DNA from: Phycisphaerae bacterium
GTDB lineage: Bacteria; Planctomycetota; Phycisphaerae; UBA1845; Fen-1342
Reading direction: 5' to 3'
Assembly: GCA_023128695.1 (NCBI GenBank)
Contig: JAGMDK010000260.1
Span: 1 to 48,342, forward strand
Length of the DNA: 48,342 nt
This document shows, one piece after another, positions 22,478 through 30,948 of this stretch (the first letter of the stretch is position 1; the number at the start of each line of letters is the position of its first letter). Below the pieces are notes generated by a model. It was not told the origin of the DNA, ran no database searches, and saw only the letters and a list, made by a program, of their open reading frames with translations. A program made the position numbers and the translations under genes.

Positions 22478-23845
22478 CTATTCCTTCTTCCGGCTCCCGT
22501 GCCCCGTATCCGGCAGTGCGATCCCCATGGACTTGATCTTGCGGAACAGAGTGCTGGGGTCAATGCCCAGCTCGCGGGCAGCGGCCGTACGGTTGCCGCC
22601 GTGCCGGCGGACTGCATCCGTGATGTGCATGGCCTCAAGGGCTTGCAGCGTGAGAGCGCCCTGGCCTCGCGGAGGCTTGAGGTCGGTGTCGCCACGCATT
22701 GCTGGCGGCAGATGATGTGGTTCTATCAGGGCGCCTCGGCAAAGCACGAACGCGTGCTCGATGACGTTCTCGAGCTCGCGCACGTTGCCCGGATAGTCGT
22801 GTTCCATCAGCAGCGCCAGCGTCTCTTCCGAGATGCCGGCCACGTCTTTGTCCTGGAGGCGATTGAACTTACTGATGAAACGCTCCACCAGCAGCGGGAT
22901 GTCCTCCCGGCGATCGCGCAACTCCGGCAGCTTCAGCCGGATCACGTTGATGCGATAAAACAGATCCTGCCTGAAAACGCCCTTCTTCACCAACCGGTTC
23001 AGGTCCTGGTTGGTGGCGGCGACCACGCGCACATCCACCTTCACCGGCTCGACGGACCCGAGTGGCTCGAACACTCTTTCCTGGAGGACGCGGAGCAACC
23101 GGGCCTGCATGGCGGGCGAGATATCACCGATTTCGTCGAGCAGGATCGTTCCGCCGTCCGCGCTTGCCAATCGTCCCGGCTTGTCGTGCCGGGCGTCGGT
23201 AAACGCGCCGGCCTTGTAGCCGAACAGCTCCGATTCCAACAGGGTGTCCGGCAGCGCGCCGCAATTGACCGCAACGAAACGCTTGTCACGGCGCGGCGAG
23301 AGGCTGTGCAACGCCCGGGCGACCAGCTCCTTGCCGGTACCGCTGGCGCCCTCGATGAGCACGGTTGTGTTGCTCTCGGCGATTTGCGGGAGCAGGTCGA
23401 AAAGCTGCCGCATCGCCGAACTGCGGCCGACGATGTCCGCGAACGTGTATTTCGCCTCCAACTCCTTGCGCAGCTCCTCCACCAGGCTGAGGTCCCGGAA
23501 GGTTTCCACACCACCGATCGTATCGCCAGCGGCGTTCTTCAGGGCTGCCGCCGAGATGCTGATAGGAATGCGCCGGCCATCGGCGTCGAGAATGTAGATG
23601 GCCTTATTCACGATCGACCGCCCGGAGCGGAGCGTCTCCTTCAGGGCACACTCGTTCTCGCAGATGCTCGCCCGGAACACGTCGCAGCACCGCCGCCCGA
23701 TGGCTTCCGCACGTGGCACGCCCGTGATTTGCTCGGCCGCCCGGTTGAACGACGTGATCCGCCAATCCTCATCGACGGTGAAAACGCCGTCGGCGATGGA
23801 GTCGAGGATAGTGTCCGTCACACGCTTCTCGGATGATGCGGTCAT
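22478..23845 (-). CDS. PAS-containing sigma-54 activator, likely regulator of the ORP-type operon
   Basis: 455 residues. A PAS domain (about 10-115) carries four Cys (C53, C54, C62, C66) in the pattern CC-x7-C-x3-C. The AAA+ domain has GASGTGKE at 166-173, the sigma-54 loop in the variant form GAFTDA at 213-218, and LLDEIGD. The C-terminal Fis-type helix-turn-helix reads GGNRTAAARELGIDPSTLFR. There is no receiver domain. The Cys cluster could hold an Fe-S cluster or sense oxidation. It is encoded directly upstream of the operon with its presumed binding sites in between, as for the ORP regulator of Desulfovibrio. A paralogue lies at 7640. Confidence 0.92.
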   Translation of the reverse strand: MTASSEKRVTDTILDSIADGVFTVDEDWRITSFNRAAEQITGVPRAEAIGRRCCDVFRASICENECALKETLRSGRSIVNKAIYILDADGRRIPISISAAALKNAAGDTIGGVETFRDLSLVEELRKELEAKYTFADIVGRSSAMRQLFDLLPQIAESNTTVLIEGASGTGKELVARALHSLSPRRDKRFVAVNCGALPDTLLESELFGYKAGAFTDARHDKPGRLASADGGTILLDEIGDISPAMQARLLRVLQERVFEPLGSVEPVKVDVRVVAATNQDLNRLVKKGVFRQDLFYRINVIRLKLPELRDRREDIPLLVERFISKFNRLQDKDVAGISEETLALLMEHDYPGNVRELENVIEHAFVLCRGALIEPHHLPPAMRGDTDLKPPRGQGALTLQALEAMHITDAVRRHGGNRTAAARELGIDPSTLFRKIKSMGIALPDTGHGSRKKE

Positions 23846-24057
23846 GGCAGCTTCATCTGTTTCGCTTGAACAACCGCCACTATGCTAGTCTACGTGTCTG
23901 CCGCGAGGAAGCGCTCGTGCTGAAGCGCCTTCGTCTGCGTTCCCTCTTATAATTTTCCTCGCTACCAATAATTGTCCCGCTTGCGAGTGTGAGGTACTAT
24001 GCACCTGGAAGAAATCGGCGTGTCGGTGTGAATACCCTGTGCGTTGGCTCGCTTTAA

Positions 24058-24087
24058 TTGACACGGCCGCTTCGCCGGCGATATGCT
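24058..24087 (+). promoter_or_regulatory. Sigma-70-type promoter for the YqiJ/flotillin operon
   Basis: TTGACA at 24058-24063 is a perfect -35 box; TATGCT at 24082-24087 is a good -10 box, 18 bases apart. Transcription would begin near 24094, leaving a short leader before the ATG at 24123. It lies in the 277-base divergent gap between the sigma-54 activator gene and this operon; the remaining gap has no gene. Confidence 0.6.
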
Positions 24088-24122
24088 GGCCACGCTCACG
24101 CCGTGCCGAGTGAGGGAACATC

Positions 24123-24986
24123 ATGTGGACGGAACTTCTGGCCAGTTCGGCGGGCGATCTCCTGATGGGAGCGAACCTCCCGTTCGTGGCGTCGTTCTTG
24201 CTGGCGGTGCTGTTCACTCTGCTGAGCGTGTTGGGCCTGGGTCATTCCGACGCGGACGCCGACGTCGACGCTGATGCGGATCTGGATCATGACATCGACC
24301 TCGATCACGATGTGGACGTGGACCTCGAGCACGACTTGGACCTGGAGGTCGATCACGATGTCGATCTCGAGGTTGACCATGACATTGATATGGACGCCGA
24401 CCACGATCTGGACGTGGACCATGACGTGGAGACCGAAATCGCGCACGATCATGATGTGGAACATGACGCCGAGGTCCACGCGGGGCACGAAGCCGGCGTT
24501 GACACGGTCTCGGCGATAACGCTTAACGACGTGCTGTACTTCTTCGGCATCGGGAAGGTTCCGCTATCGATCCTGCTGATGACGGCTTGTTACACCTTCG
24601 GGCTGGTCGGCTGGCTGCTGAATACCAGCGCGGCTCGTCCGGGCGGCGAGGTGGGGGCGTGGTTTACGGTTAGTCTGCTGGGTGCCTTGACGGCTAGTCT
24701 GGTGATGATGCGCTTGGTCAGCAGTGTCATCGCCCGCTACCTGCCGACCAAGGGTGTTTCCGGCTTCACTCGCCGACAACTTGTCGGAATGCGGGGCGTG
24801 GTCGGTCTGCCGGTGGATGAGCAGGGCGGCCGGGCTCAGTTCACCGATCCCGAGGGAACGCTGCACCAGATCCGCTGTCGAGTCGTGCCCGGCGGTAAGC
24901 CGTTGCCGAAGGGCGCGAAGATCATAGTGGTTAAGTATTTGCTCAAGGATGACCTGTACTACGTTGCCGCCGACCGGCGCCGTTAA
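24123..24986 (+). CDS. YqiJ-like membrane protein with long Asp/His repeat
   Basis: 287 residues. A first membrane span (about 18-39) is followed by an extraordinary Asp/His/Val/Leu tract at 41-122 with thirteen His, five of them exactly eight residues apart (62, 70, 78, 86, 94). Then come two more spans (about 147-163 and 178-200) and a C-terminal OB-fold-like domain (LVGMRGVVGLPVDEQGGRAQ), as in YqiJ/NfeD-type partners of flotillins. The pair with the next gene matches yqiJ-yqiK. The acidic-His tract would bind divalent metal ions strongly or act as a flexible charged spacer. GAGGGAAC precedes the ATG. Confidence 0.82.
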   Translation: MWTELLASSAGDLLMGANLPFVASFLLAVLFTLLSVLGLGHSDADADVDADADLDHDIDLDHDVDVDLEHDLDLEVDHDVDLEVDHDIDMDADHDLDVDHDVETEIAHDHDVEHDAEVHAGHEAGVDTVSAITLNDVLYFFGIGKVPLSILLMTACYTFGLVGWLLNTSAARPGGEVGAWFTVSLLGALTASLVMMRLVSSVIARYLPTKGVSGFTRRQLVGMRGVVGLPVDEQGGRAQFTDPEGTLHQIRCRVVPGGKPLPKGAKIIVVKYLLKDDLYYVAADRRR

Positions 24987-25072
24987 CGCTCACGGCCGGC
25001 GCGGCTGAGCGTGCGTCTCGCAATACGCTGCTGCCGAGGCGGCGGCGACAATACAAGAAAGGGGTACTAGTA

Positions 25073-27121
25073 ATGACATTCTTCATCGCAGTGCTGGTTG
25101 GTTTGGTGCTGATCATCGGACCGTTCATCGTCGGATCACAAATGGGCATGTCGACTTTTTCAACGGCCGTCTGCGTGGTCATTGGGGCGGCTGTGTTAGG
25201 TCTGACCGCTTTGATGGCGATGATCACCAAACTCTACCGCAAAACTTCCGCCAACCAGGCTTTCGTCAAGACCGGCGGGCGTAAGGCCAAGGTGATTCTG
25301 GACAAGGGTGATTTCGTCATCCCGGTCTTGCACAAGCTGGTCGAGGTCTCGTTGGAGACGATGCGTCTGGACGTCAAGCGGTTCGCCGCCGACGCTTTGA
25401 TCACCAAGGACAACCTGCGGGTGGACATCAACAGCGAGTTTTATATTCGCGTGCAGCCCAGTCCGGAGGACATCCTGGCCGCCGCCCGTTCTCTGGGTGA
25501 AAAAAGCGTGCGGGCCGACGCGGTCAAGGCCCTGGTGGGCGAGAAGCTGATTTCGGCCCTGCGGGCCGTGGCGGCCACCAAGGAACTGATGGAATTGCAG
25601 CTCAAACGTGACGAATTCGCCTCGGCGGTGCAGGAAAACCTGGTCGCCGACCTGCGGCAGAACGGTCTGACGCTCGAGACGGTGACCATCAGCATGTTGG
25701 ACCAGACGCCGTCGGAGAATCTGAACCCGCGGAACATATTTGACGCCCAGGGGCTGCGGAAGATCACGGAGATCACCCAGGCCCAGAACGTGCAGCGCAA
25801 CCGTATCGACCGCGACGCGGAACTGGCCATCAAGGAAAAGGACGTGTCCACGCGTAAGGATGTCCTGAACCAGGAAAAAGACCAGGCCGAGGCCGAGGCC
25901 AGTCAGGCGACCGAGGTGGCCAACATTCAAGCCGTCAAGTTGCGCGAGCGGCAGGAATATGAGATTAACCAGCGCCGCGAGGTTGAGCTGGCCGCCGTGG
26001 CCAAGGACGAGGCGGTCAATAAGGCGGAGATCACCAAGAACGAGGTCATCCAGGTGGCCGACGTCGAGCGCGAGCGCGAGGTGCAAACCCAGGCGGTGGT
26101 ACGCGACCGGACCGTGCAGGAAGCCGAAGTCAAGAAGAACCAGGCGGTCGAGGTCGCCAAGCGGCTCAAGGAAATCGAGGTCGCCAAGAAGGAGACCGAG
26201 CGGGCGACGGCCGAGGCCCAGACCCGAGCGGCCGAGGCCACGCGCGAGGAGGAAACCCAGCGGATCGAGACCGTCAAGGTGACGGCTTCCGCCGACCGCA
26301 ACGCGGCCGAGAAGATGATCACGGAGAAGCAGGAGGTTGACATCCTCAAGTACCAGGAGTTGACCAACGCCGACATCAAGGCGTACGAGTTGGAGAAGGT
26401 TGCCGGTGGTGAGCTCGAGGCGGCCAAGATGCAGAAAGAGGCCAAGCTGGTCCTGGCCATCGCCGAGGCCGAGGCGGCCAAGAAACGGGCCGAGGGGGCC
26501 GAGGCGGAACAGATGGTCCCGGTGAGCGTCGACCGCGAACGGGTCGACGTGGAGAGTGCCCGCGTCGAGGTCGAGCGTCAGGCGTTGCAGAACAAGCAGG
26601 AGTTCAGCGAGGCGGCCTTGAAGTTCGAGGTCCAGAAGCTGGAGATTCAGGCCGGGGCCGACGTGCAGAAGGCGTTCGCGGAAGCGATCGGGCAGATGCT
26701 TACCGACGCCAACATGCAAATCTTCGGCGACCCGACCACCCTGTCGAACATGACGACCCGCTTCATGAGTGCCGCCGGCTGGGGCCAGTCGTTTAACGGC
26801 TTGCGGGCTACCCTGCCGGACGACGCGCGGGAAGCCGCCGCGAAGTTGCTGACCGGCACCGGAGTGGCGTTGTCGTCACTGGTGGAACGCGCCACCGGCA
26901 AACGGCTCGATCCCGACCTGATCGAAGAGACCGTCCGCCGCGTGGTGGATGAGAAGCTCTCCGCGCCGGCGAACGATTCGCGGTCGGCGGCGTCTTCCCA
27001 ATCCGCTTCCAAGTCGGGCGCGGGACAGATTGCCAAAGACAAGCAGGCCGCCCCGCCGGACGCTTCGAAAAAGGGACCGGAACACAGGCCCAGACCTGAC
27101 TCCGATCATCGCGGGAAGTAA
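25073..27121 (+). CDS. Flotillin (YqiK-type SPFH protein)
   Basis: 682 residues. Two N-terminal hydrophobic stretches (about 2-20 and 28-48), the SPFH domain (about 60-240, including FVIPVLHKLVEVSLETMRLD), a very long Glu/Lys/Ala coiled coil (about 240-520) with repeated E-V-A units, and a flotillin C-terminal region ending in a disordered tail rich in Ser, Lys and Pro. It would scaffold lipid microdomains in the membrane together with the YqiJ-like protein encoded 86 bases upstream. AAAGGGG stands before the ATG. The large open frame on the opposite strand is a mirror of the coiled-coil codons. Confidence 0.93.
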   Translation: MTFFIAVLVGLVLIIGPFIVGSQMGMSTFSTAVCVVIGAAVLGLTALMAMITKLYRKTSANQAFVKTGGRKAKVILDKGDFVIPVLHKLVEVSLETMRLDVKRFAADALITKDNLRVDINSEFYIRVQPSPEDILAAARSLGEKSVRADAVKALVGEKLISALRAVAATKELMELQLKRDEFASAVQENLVADLRQNGLTLETVTISMLDQTPSENLNPRNIFDAQGLRKITEITQAQNVQRNRIDRDAELAIKEKDVSTRKDVLNQEKDQAEAEASQATEVANIQAVKLRERQEYEINQRREVELAAVAKDEAVNKAEITKNEVIQVADVEREREVQTQAVVRDRTVQEAEVKKNQAVEVAKRLKEIEVAKKETERATAEAQTRAAEATREEETQRIETVKVTASADRNAAEKMITEKQEVDILKYQELTNADIKAYELEKVAGGELEAAKMQKEAKLVLAIAEAEAAKKRAEGAEAEQMVPVSVDRERVDVESARVEVERQALQNKQEFSEAALKFEVQKLEIQAGADVQKAFAEAIGQMLTDANMQIFGDPTTLSNMTTRFMSAAGWGQSFNGLRATLPDDAREAAAKLLTGTGVALSSLVERATGKRLDPDLIEETVRRVVDEKLSAPANDSRSAASSQSASKSGAGQIAKDKQAAPPDASKKGPEHRPRPDSDHRGK

Positions 27122-27178
27122 TAGGTGGTCGCGGAAGTATCGACGGTCCGCTGTGCGCAATGGTACTAACCTTCTCAT

Positions 27179-27202
27179 GCGGCTCGCTTCCGCGTGTTTT
27201 TT
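27179..27202 (+). terminator. Possible rho-independent terminator after the flotillin gene
   Basis: GCGG-CTCGCTT-CCGC followed by GTG and six T. The stem is only four pairs, but the 3' arm can also pair with GCGGAAG at 27131-27137. It lies in the convergent gap between the flotillin and lipoprotein genes, where a terminator is expected. Weak evidence. Confidence 0.35.
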
Positions 27203-27222
27203 CGCCGTGGTGGTCGGCCGTG

Positions 27223-27864
27223 TCAGCGCGTCCAGCCTTGAAGCAGGAAGACGCAGGTGCTGGCGAGATCTTCAGCCTGGGCGAGCGAGAGCAAGTCACA
27301 TTCGTTGCAGGCTTTGTAGATCGAGATCACATAAGAGTCGTCAACATAGATATCAATGTGGTAGCCGTACAGCACCGGCGGCTGATTCGCGACGACTTCG
27401 CACCGGGCGCCGCCGTTGGTGTACTCGCCGGCGGCGTCCTGACCAAGCGAATTGGGGTCGGCGATCGCCTCTGCCTCTTCGTCGGCGTAAACGTTGGTCA
27501 CCACGGTCGGTGCTCGATCTCCCCAGAAATAGGCGTTCCCGAGCAAGACCGCATCGAGAAACCGCTGGAACGCTTCGAACTCGAGCTCTCCGTCCGTGTA
27601 CAGTTGAATAGCGGGCCCGAACACGCCGCCATGTGGGCCGGGGGCGTAGTACACGACTCGGGCTTCGCGCTCGGCACTGACGCGTTTGACCATGAGGGTC
27701 ATGTCGCCACCGAGCGCCGCCGCACCGCCGCCGGCGAGGCCGTCTGGTGCCGCGTTCAACACGTCGAGCAGGCAGCCGCACCCCGCGGATAAGGTTATGC
27801 CGACCAAGGCTGTCACCGCTGCCATCGCCATTCGGGTCCTTGTTCGTCGATATGGAACGGTCAT
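27223..27864 (-). CDS. Predicted lipoprotein, unknown function
   Basis: 213 residues with a basic N-terminus and hydrophobic core ending in the lipobox LSAGC (C29), so it is likely lipid-anchored outside the inner membrane. The mature part has several Tyr- and Asp-rich segments (VYADEEAEAI, YGYHIDIYVDDSYV) and three Cys near the end (KACNECDLL, STCVF). I do not recognise the fold. The ATG at 27864 is chosen because AGGAGG precedes it by nine bases; upstream codons in the same frame come from repeat D-like sequence. It stands alone. Confidence 0.68.
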   Translation of the reverse strand: MTVPYRRTRTRMAMAAVTALVGITLSAGCGCLLDVLNAAPDGLAGGGAAALGGDMTLMVKRVSAEREARVVYYAPGPHGGVFGPAIQLYTDGELEFEAFQRFLDAVLLGNAYFWGDRAPTVVTNVYADEEAEAIADPNSLGQDAAGEYTNGGARCEVVANQPPVLYGYHIDIYVDDSYVISIYKACNECDLLSLAQAEDLASTCVFLLQGWTR

Positions 27865-27932
27865 CGTACGCGTCCTCCTGTGTGTAGGGACATTCCAGTA
27901 CCGCGTTTCATGGATACGCTGACCATGACAGA

Positions 27933-27992
27933 CCCAGAGAGCCGCAGGCTTTAGCCTACGCGGCGCCGCGCGGGCTTCACGCCCTCTGTCCG
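27933..27992. repeat. Degenerate repeat family D
   Basis: A worn copy of the family whose clean form at 35003 and 40457 reads AGCCGCGGGCTTCAGCCCGC. Here AGAGCCGCAGGCTTTAGCC is followed by the opposite arm GCCGCGCGGGCTTCACGCC. It lies upstream of the lipoprotein gene. Confidence 0.6.
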
Positions 27993-28171
27993 CTAGTCGC
28001 ATAACCAATGAGACACGGTACTTGAAGCGATGTCAACGGCGTTGCAGCCACCGACGGGTATGCTGGTCCCGGATACCCTGACCTCCGCGGGTTCATTTGT
28101 GACTATTTTCGGGCCGCGGTTTGACGTGGAAGCGGAGGGTGAACGAGGTTTCGGGGACCAGCGGGTCGCGG

Positions 28172-28283
28172 GATCGTGACCTCGCACGGCGGTTCGATTA
28201 ACATCGAGAGCCGGTCCGGCCAGTGTACGCGGTTTGAAATCCGTCTGCACATCAGCGGGCCGGAAGAGACTCAGACCGCCTGA
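28172..28283 (+). pseudogene. C-terminal stump of a sensor histidine kinase
   Basis: A 37-codon segment reads GIVTSHGGSINIESRSGQCT, then RFEIRLHI and a short tail to TGA. This is the end of a histidine kinase ATPase domain (the region after the G2 box, normally xGIVxxHGGxIxVxSxxGxGT). Everything upstream of Gly-Ile-Val is unrelated to a kinase in this frame, so the gene is cut. A matching response regulator start lies 107 bases downstream on the same strand. Confidence 0.65.
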
Positions 28284-28288
28284 CAGAA

Positions 28289-28361
28289 CCGGGAGCGTAA
28301 GCGACCGGCCAGCTCCGCCACCCGCGTATTTGCGTGGCCCCTCGCTCACGCTCGGGGTTCT
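28289..28361. repeat. Inverted repeat family G (GAGCGTAAGCGA type)
   Basis: CCGGGAGCGTAAGCGACCGG at about 28290-28309 faces the related unit CCTCGCTCACGCTCGGGG at about 28339-28357 on the other strand. It fills the space between the kinase stump and the response regulator stump. Similar GAGCGT(A/G)AGCGA units are common dispersed repeats in planctomycetes (family knowledge). Confidence 0.6.
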
Positions 28362-28389
28362 GTTAGGGACTTTCAGGAGGCTGCTCAAG

Positions 28390-28449
28390 ATGGCGCCCGC
28401 GACTGAGAGGGAACGCATCCTGGTCGTCGATGACGCGCCCGAAGCCCTG
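28390..28449 (+). pseudogene. N-terminal stump of a response regulator
   Basis: From an ATG the frame reads MAPATERERILVVDDAPEAL, the exact opening of a receiver domain with its acidic pair, and then departs from the family; the frame runs on to 28527 with no further similarity. It overlaps the end of the opposite-strand transporter gene. Together with the kinase stump it marks a deleted two-component system. Confidence 0.6.
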
Positions 28450-28477
28450 GGCCGCCGATTCACTACAACAGCACCAC

Positions 28478-30904
28478 CTACGTTTTCAACGCCTCGTAAT
28501 AAACAAACCTCTTGCTGCCCCACATAACCGACAACGTTAATACGAGAATGATCAGCAGCAGCAGCCATGCCAGGGCTGACGCATAGCCCATGTCATGTAG
28601 ATCAAATGCTTTGTTGTACAAATATAAAACATAGAACCGTGTTGCATCGCCCGGGCCTCCGGCGGTCATCACGTAGGCCTGCGTGAAGACCTGGAAGGAT
28701 GCGATGATCGCCATGATGGTATTGAAGAAGATCACCGGGCTGAGCATCGGCAGCATCACGTGCCAGACGCGGTGCCGCCAGGTGGCTCCGTCGATCGCCG
28801 CGGCTTCATAAAGCTCTTTGGAGATGCCCTTGAGCCCCGCCAGGTAGATCATCATGCTGCCGCCGACCATCCAGAAGTTCATGATGACAAAGGCGGGCAC
28901 GGCCCAGGTCTCGGCGTCCTTCTCGAACCAGCGCGGGGCTTCCAGGCCGACGAGCTCCAGCACTGGATTAAGCAGGTCGTTCAGCATCCCGTCTTCATGG
29001 TGGAAGACCCATTTCCACAGGATCGCGATGGCCACGCCGGCCAGCACGCTGGGCAGGTACCACGCCGCTCGGAAGAATCGGATGCCGGGAATCTCGTGGT
29101 TCATCAGCATCGCCGCGAGCAAGGCCGCGAGTTGTCCCAGCGGTACCGCCAGCAGAGCATAGAAAGCAGTCACCGCCAGCGACTTGGCGAAGCCGGCGTC
29201 GTGGTATATTTGCTTGACGTTGCCGGCCGCGACCCACTCCGCGTGATCCAAAGTCGCCAAGCCGCTCCAATTTGTGAACGCCAGTAACAGTGATAACACG
29301 ACGGGGAACGCCGTGAAGGCCAGGAAGCCGAGCACCCACGGGCTGACCATGCCCATCCCAGCCAGCTCTTCGCGGAACGCGACTCGGCTCGGTCGCCGCC
29401 GCCACCAGACGAAGACTCCGATCACCAGCAGCCCCGCCACCGGCAGTATGAACCCCAGCGCGACACGCCCCCACGGCATTAGCGGATACTCCCCGCGCAG
29501 CACGTCCGAGCGGCGGAACTCCTCCCACTCCGCTTGTACGTCCGCCAAGACCGGCGTCGTTGCCCGCTGCCCGATTTTATAGATCTCCTCCATTCGCTTG
29601 CGCAGCTTGTCGAGGTACTTCGGGTCCGCCGGCCAGTCGATGGCCCGTGCATAAGGGATCATGTCGAGATAGACGCGGTCGTTTACCGGCTTTATCGCGG
29701 GATTGGTAAAGGCCTTGCTCTGGGCGACGCGGATCATGGACGGGATCGCCAGGCCTTGCTCCGAGACCAGTCGCTGCCCTTCCTCGTCGCACAGGTAGCG
29801 AATCAGCAGCCACGCCTCGTCAGAGTGCCGCGTCTTGGCGGACAGCGCCCACGCGGACGTGAAGATGCCGTTCACCGGCGCGTGACCCTCGGCGTGCGGC
29901 AGCGGGGCGAAATCCCACTCGAAGTCCTCGATCAGCCGGTAGACCGGGATCTTCCAGCGTCCGAACGGTCCGGCCATTCCGATCCGGCCGGACAGAAATG
30001 GATCCTCGCCGGTTTCGAGTTGCGTCTTCGCGCTCCGCAGTGCGTGAGTATCTTCCTCAAACCACCCCCGCAGCCGATCCAACGTCTGCTGCAACCGCTC
30101 TTCGGTGAAGTCGAACGTCTCGAAGCGGTCGTACGTGAAATCGACGCCGTGTGTCCAGCAGAACAGCCTCAGCATCGGCTCCCAGGTTACACAGTCGGCC
30201 CCGAAGCAGCCTTCAAGCTGACCGATCTTCCGGGCGGTCGTGATAAACTCTTCCCAGGTCCAGCCGTCGAGCGGCGGTTCGGGCACGCCGGCCTTCTTGA
30301 ACAGGTCCTTGTTGTAATAGAAGCCGACCGTGGTGAAGTCCTTGGCGATCGCGTATAGCGGCCCGTTGCCGATCGTGGTTCCATCAAAGCGGAAGCAATC
30401 GATGACGTTGGTATAGAAATCATCAAGCCCCAGCGCATCCGGATCCTCTGACTGGGCATCGCTTTCGAGGAACGGCTCCAGCTCGGCCAGTAATCCATAG
30501 TCTGCCCAACCCGCGATCTTCTCATAGCCGAGCTGGAAGACGTCCGGCGGATCGCCCGCGGCGACCATCGTCTGAATCTTGGTCGTGACGGCTTCGGCGC
30601 CGCCGGGATGAATCCGTTCGACGCGGATGTGGGGGTACTTTTTCTCGAATCCCTCGATCAGCCGGACGACGATCGCGGCTTCACGGTCGTCGCCCCAGTG
30701 GACCAGCCGAAGCTGGACCTGCCCGGGTTCGAGTTTCTCCCCCAGGAATGGCCGGGCCGCCACCCAGCCGAAAGCCCACAGCGTGATCAGGCCGGCAATG
30801 ACGGCCACCGCGGTGCGGAAAGCAAACCCGATTTGATGGAAAGTGCCTTTGGCCAAGTGGAATCCTGTCGCTTCGGAAACGCGGACGGACTGGATAACGG
30901 CCAT
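28478..30904 (-). CDS. Sugar ABC transporter: binding protein fused to MalF/UgpA-type permease
   Basis: 808 residues. A hydrophobic anchor (about 28-50) is followed by a family 1 solute-binding domain (about 60-470: VQLRLVHWGDDREAA, AAGDPPDVFQLGYE, GRIGMAGPFGRW), a transmembrane helix (about 485-505) and then a complete MalF-type permease (about 520-808) with the ATPase-docking EAA loop ELYEAAAIDGATWRHRVWHV. Fusion tethers the binding protein to its permease. It stands back to back with a GH13 amylase and malQ, which points to maltodextrin uptake. The usual second permease (MalG) is not found downstream, where only gene stumps remain, and no ATPase gene is in the window. Confidence 0.9.
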   Translation of the reverse strand: MAVIQSVRVSEATGFHLAKGTFHQIGFAFRTAVAVIAGLITLWAFGWVAARPFLGEKLEPGQVQLRLVHWGDDREAAIVVRLIEGFEKKYPHIRVERIHPGGAEAVTTKIQTMVAAGDPPDVFQLGYEKIAGWADYGLLAELEPFLESDAQSEDPDALGLDDFYTNVIDCFRFDGTTIGNGPLYAIAKDFTTVGFYYNKDLFKKAGVPEPPLDGWTWEEFITTARKIGQLEGCFGADCVTWEPMLRLFCWTHGVDFTYDRFETFDFTEERLQQTLDRLRGWFEEDTHALRSAKTQLETGEDPFLSGRIGMAGPFGRWKIPVYRLIEDFEWDFAPLPHAEGHAPVNGIFTSAWALSAKTRHSDEAWLLIRYLCDEEGQRLVSEQGLAIPSMIRVAQSKAFTNPAIKPVNDRVYLDMIPYARAIDWPADPKYLDKLRKRMEEIYKIGQRATTPVLADVQAEWEEFRRSDVLRGEYPLMPWGRVALGFILPVAGLLVIGVFVWWRRRPSRVAFREELAGMGMVSPWVLGFLAFTAFPVVLSLLLAFTNWSGLATLDHAEWVAAGNVKQIYHDAGFAKSLAVTAFYALLAVPLGQLAALLAAMLMNHEIPGIRFFRAAWYLPSVLAGVAIAILWKWVFHHEDGMLNDLLNPVLELVGLEAPRWFEKDAETWAVPAFVIMNFWMVGGSMMIYLAGLKGISKELYEAAAIDGATWRHRVWHVMLPMLSPVIFFNTIMAIIASFQVFTQAYVMTAGGPGDATRFYVLYLYNKAFDLHDMGYASALAWLLLLIILVLTLSVMWGSKRFVYYEALKT

Positions 30905-30918
30905 CCATGCCTGCGGCC

Positions 30919-30941
30919 ATTCGAGCCGATTCGAGTATAAT
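30919..30941 (+). promoter_or_regulatory. Promoter with direct repeat for the amylase-malQ operon
   Basis: A perfect -10 box TATAAT (30936-30941) is preceded directly by two copies of ATTCGAG spaced by three bases (30919-30925 and 30929-30935). The repeats occupy the spacer and so could bind a regulator of sugar use. Transcription would begin near 30948, next to the ATG at 30949, giving a nearly leaderless message. No good -35 box is seen. Confidence 0.5.
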
Positions 30942-30948
30942 CCTACGC

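Noticed and set aside
22463-23836. A 457-codon plus-strand frame across the second activator gene
   Set aside because: High GC leaves the opposite strand open. The minus strand carries all activator motifs in order; the same holds for the 425-codon frame at 7829-9106.
25196-26719. A 507-codon open frame opposite the flotillin gene
   Set aside because: It mirrors the Glu/Lys/Ala-rich coiled-coil codons, which read as Leu/Gly-rich on the other strand. It has no domain and the flotillin is unmistakable.
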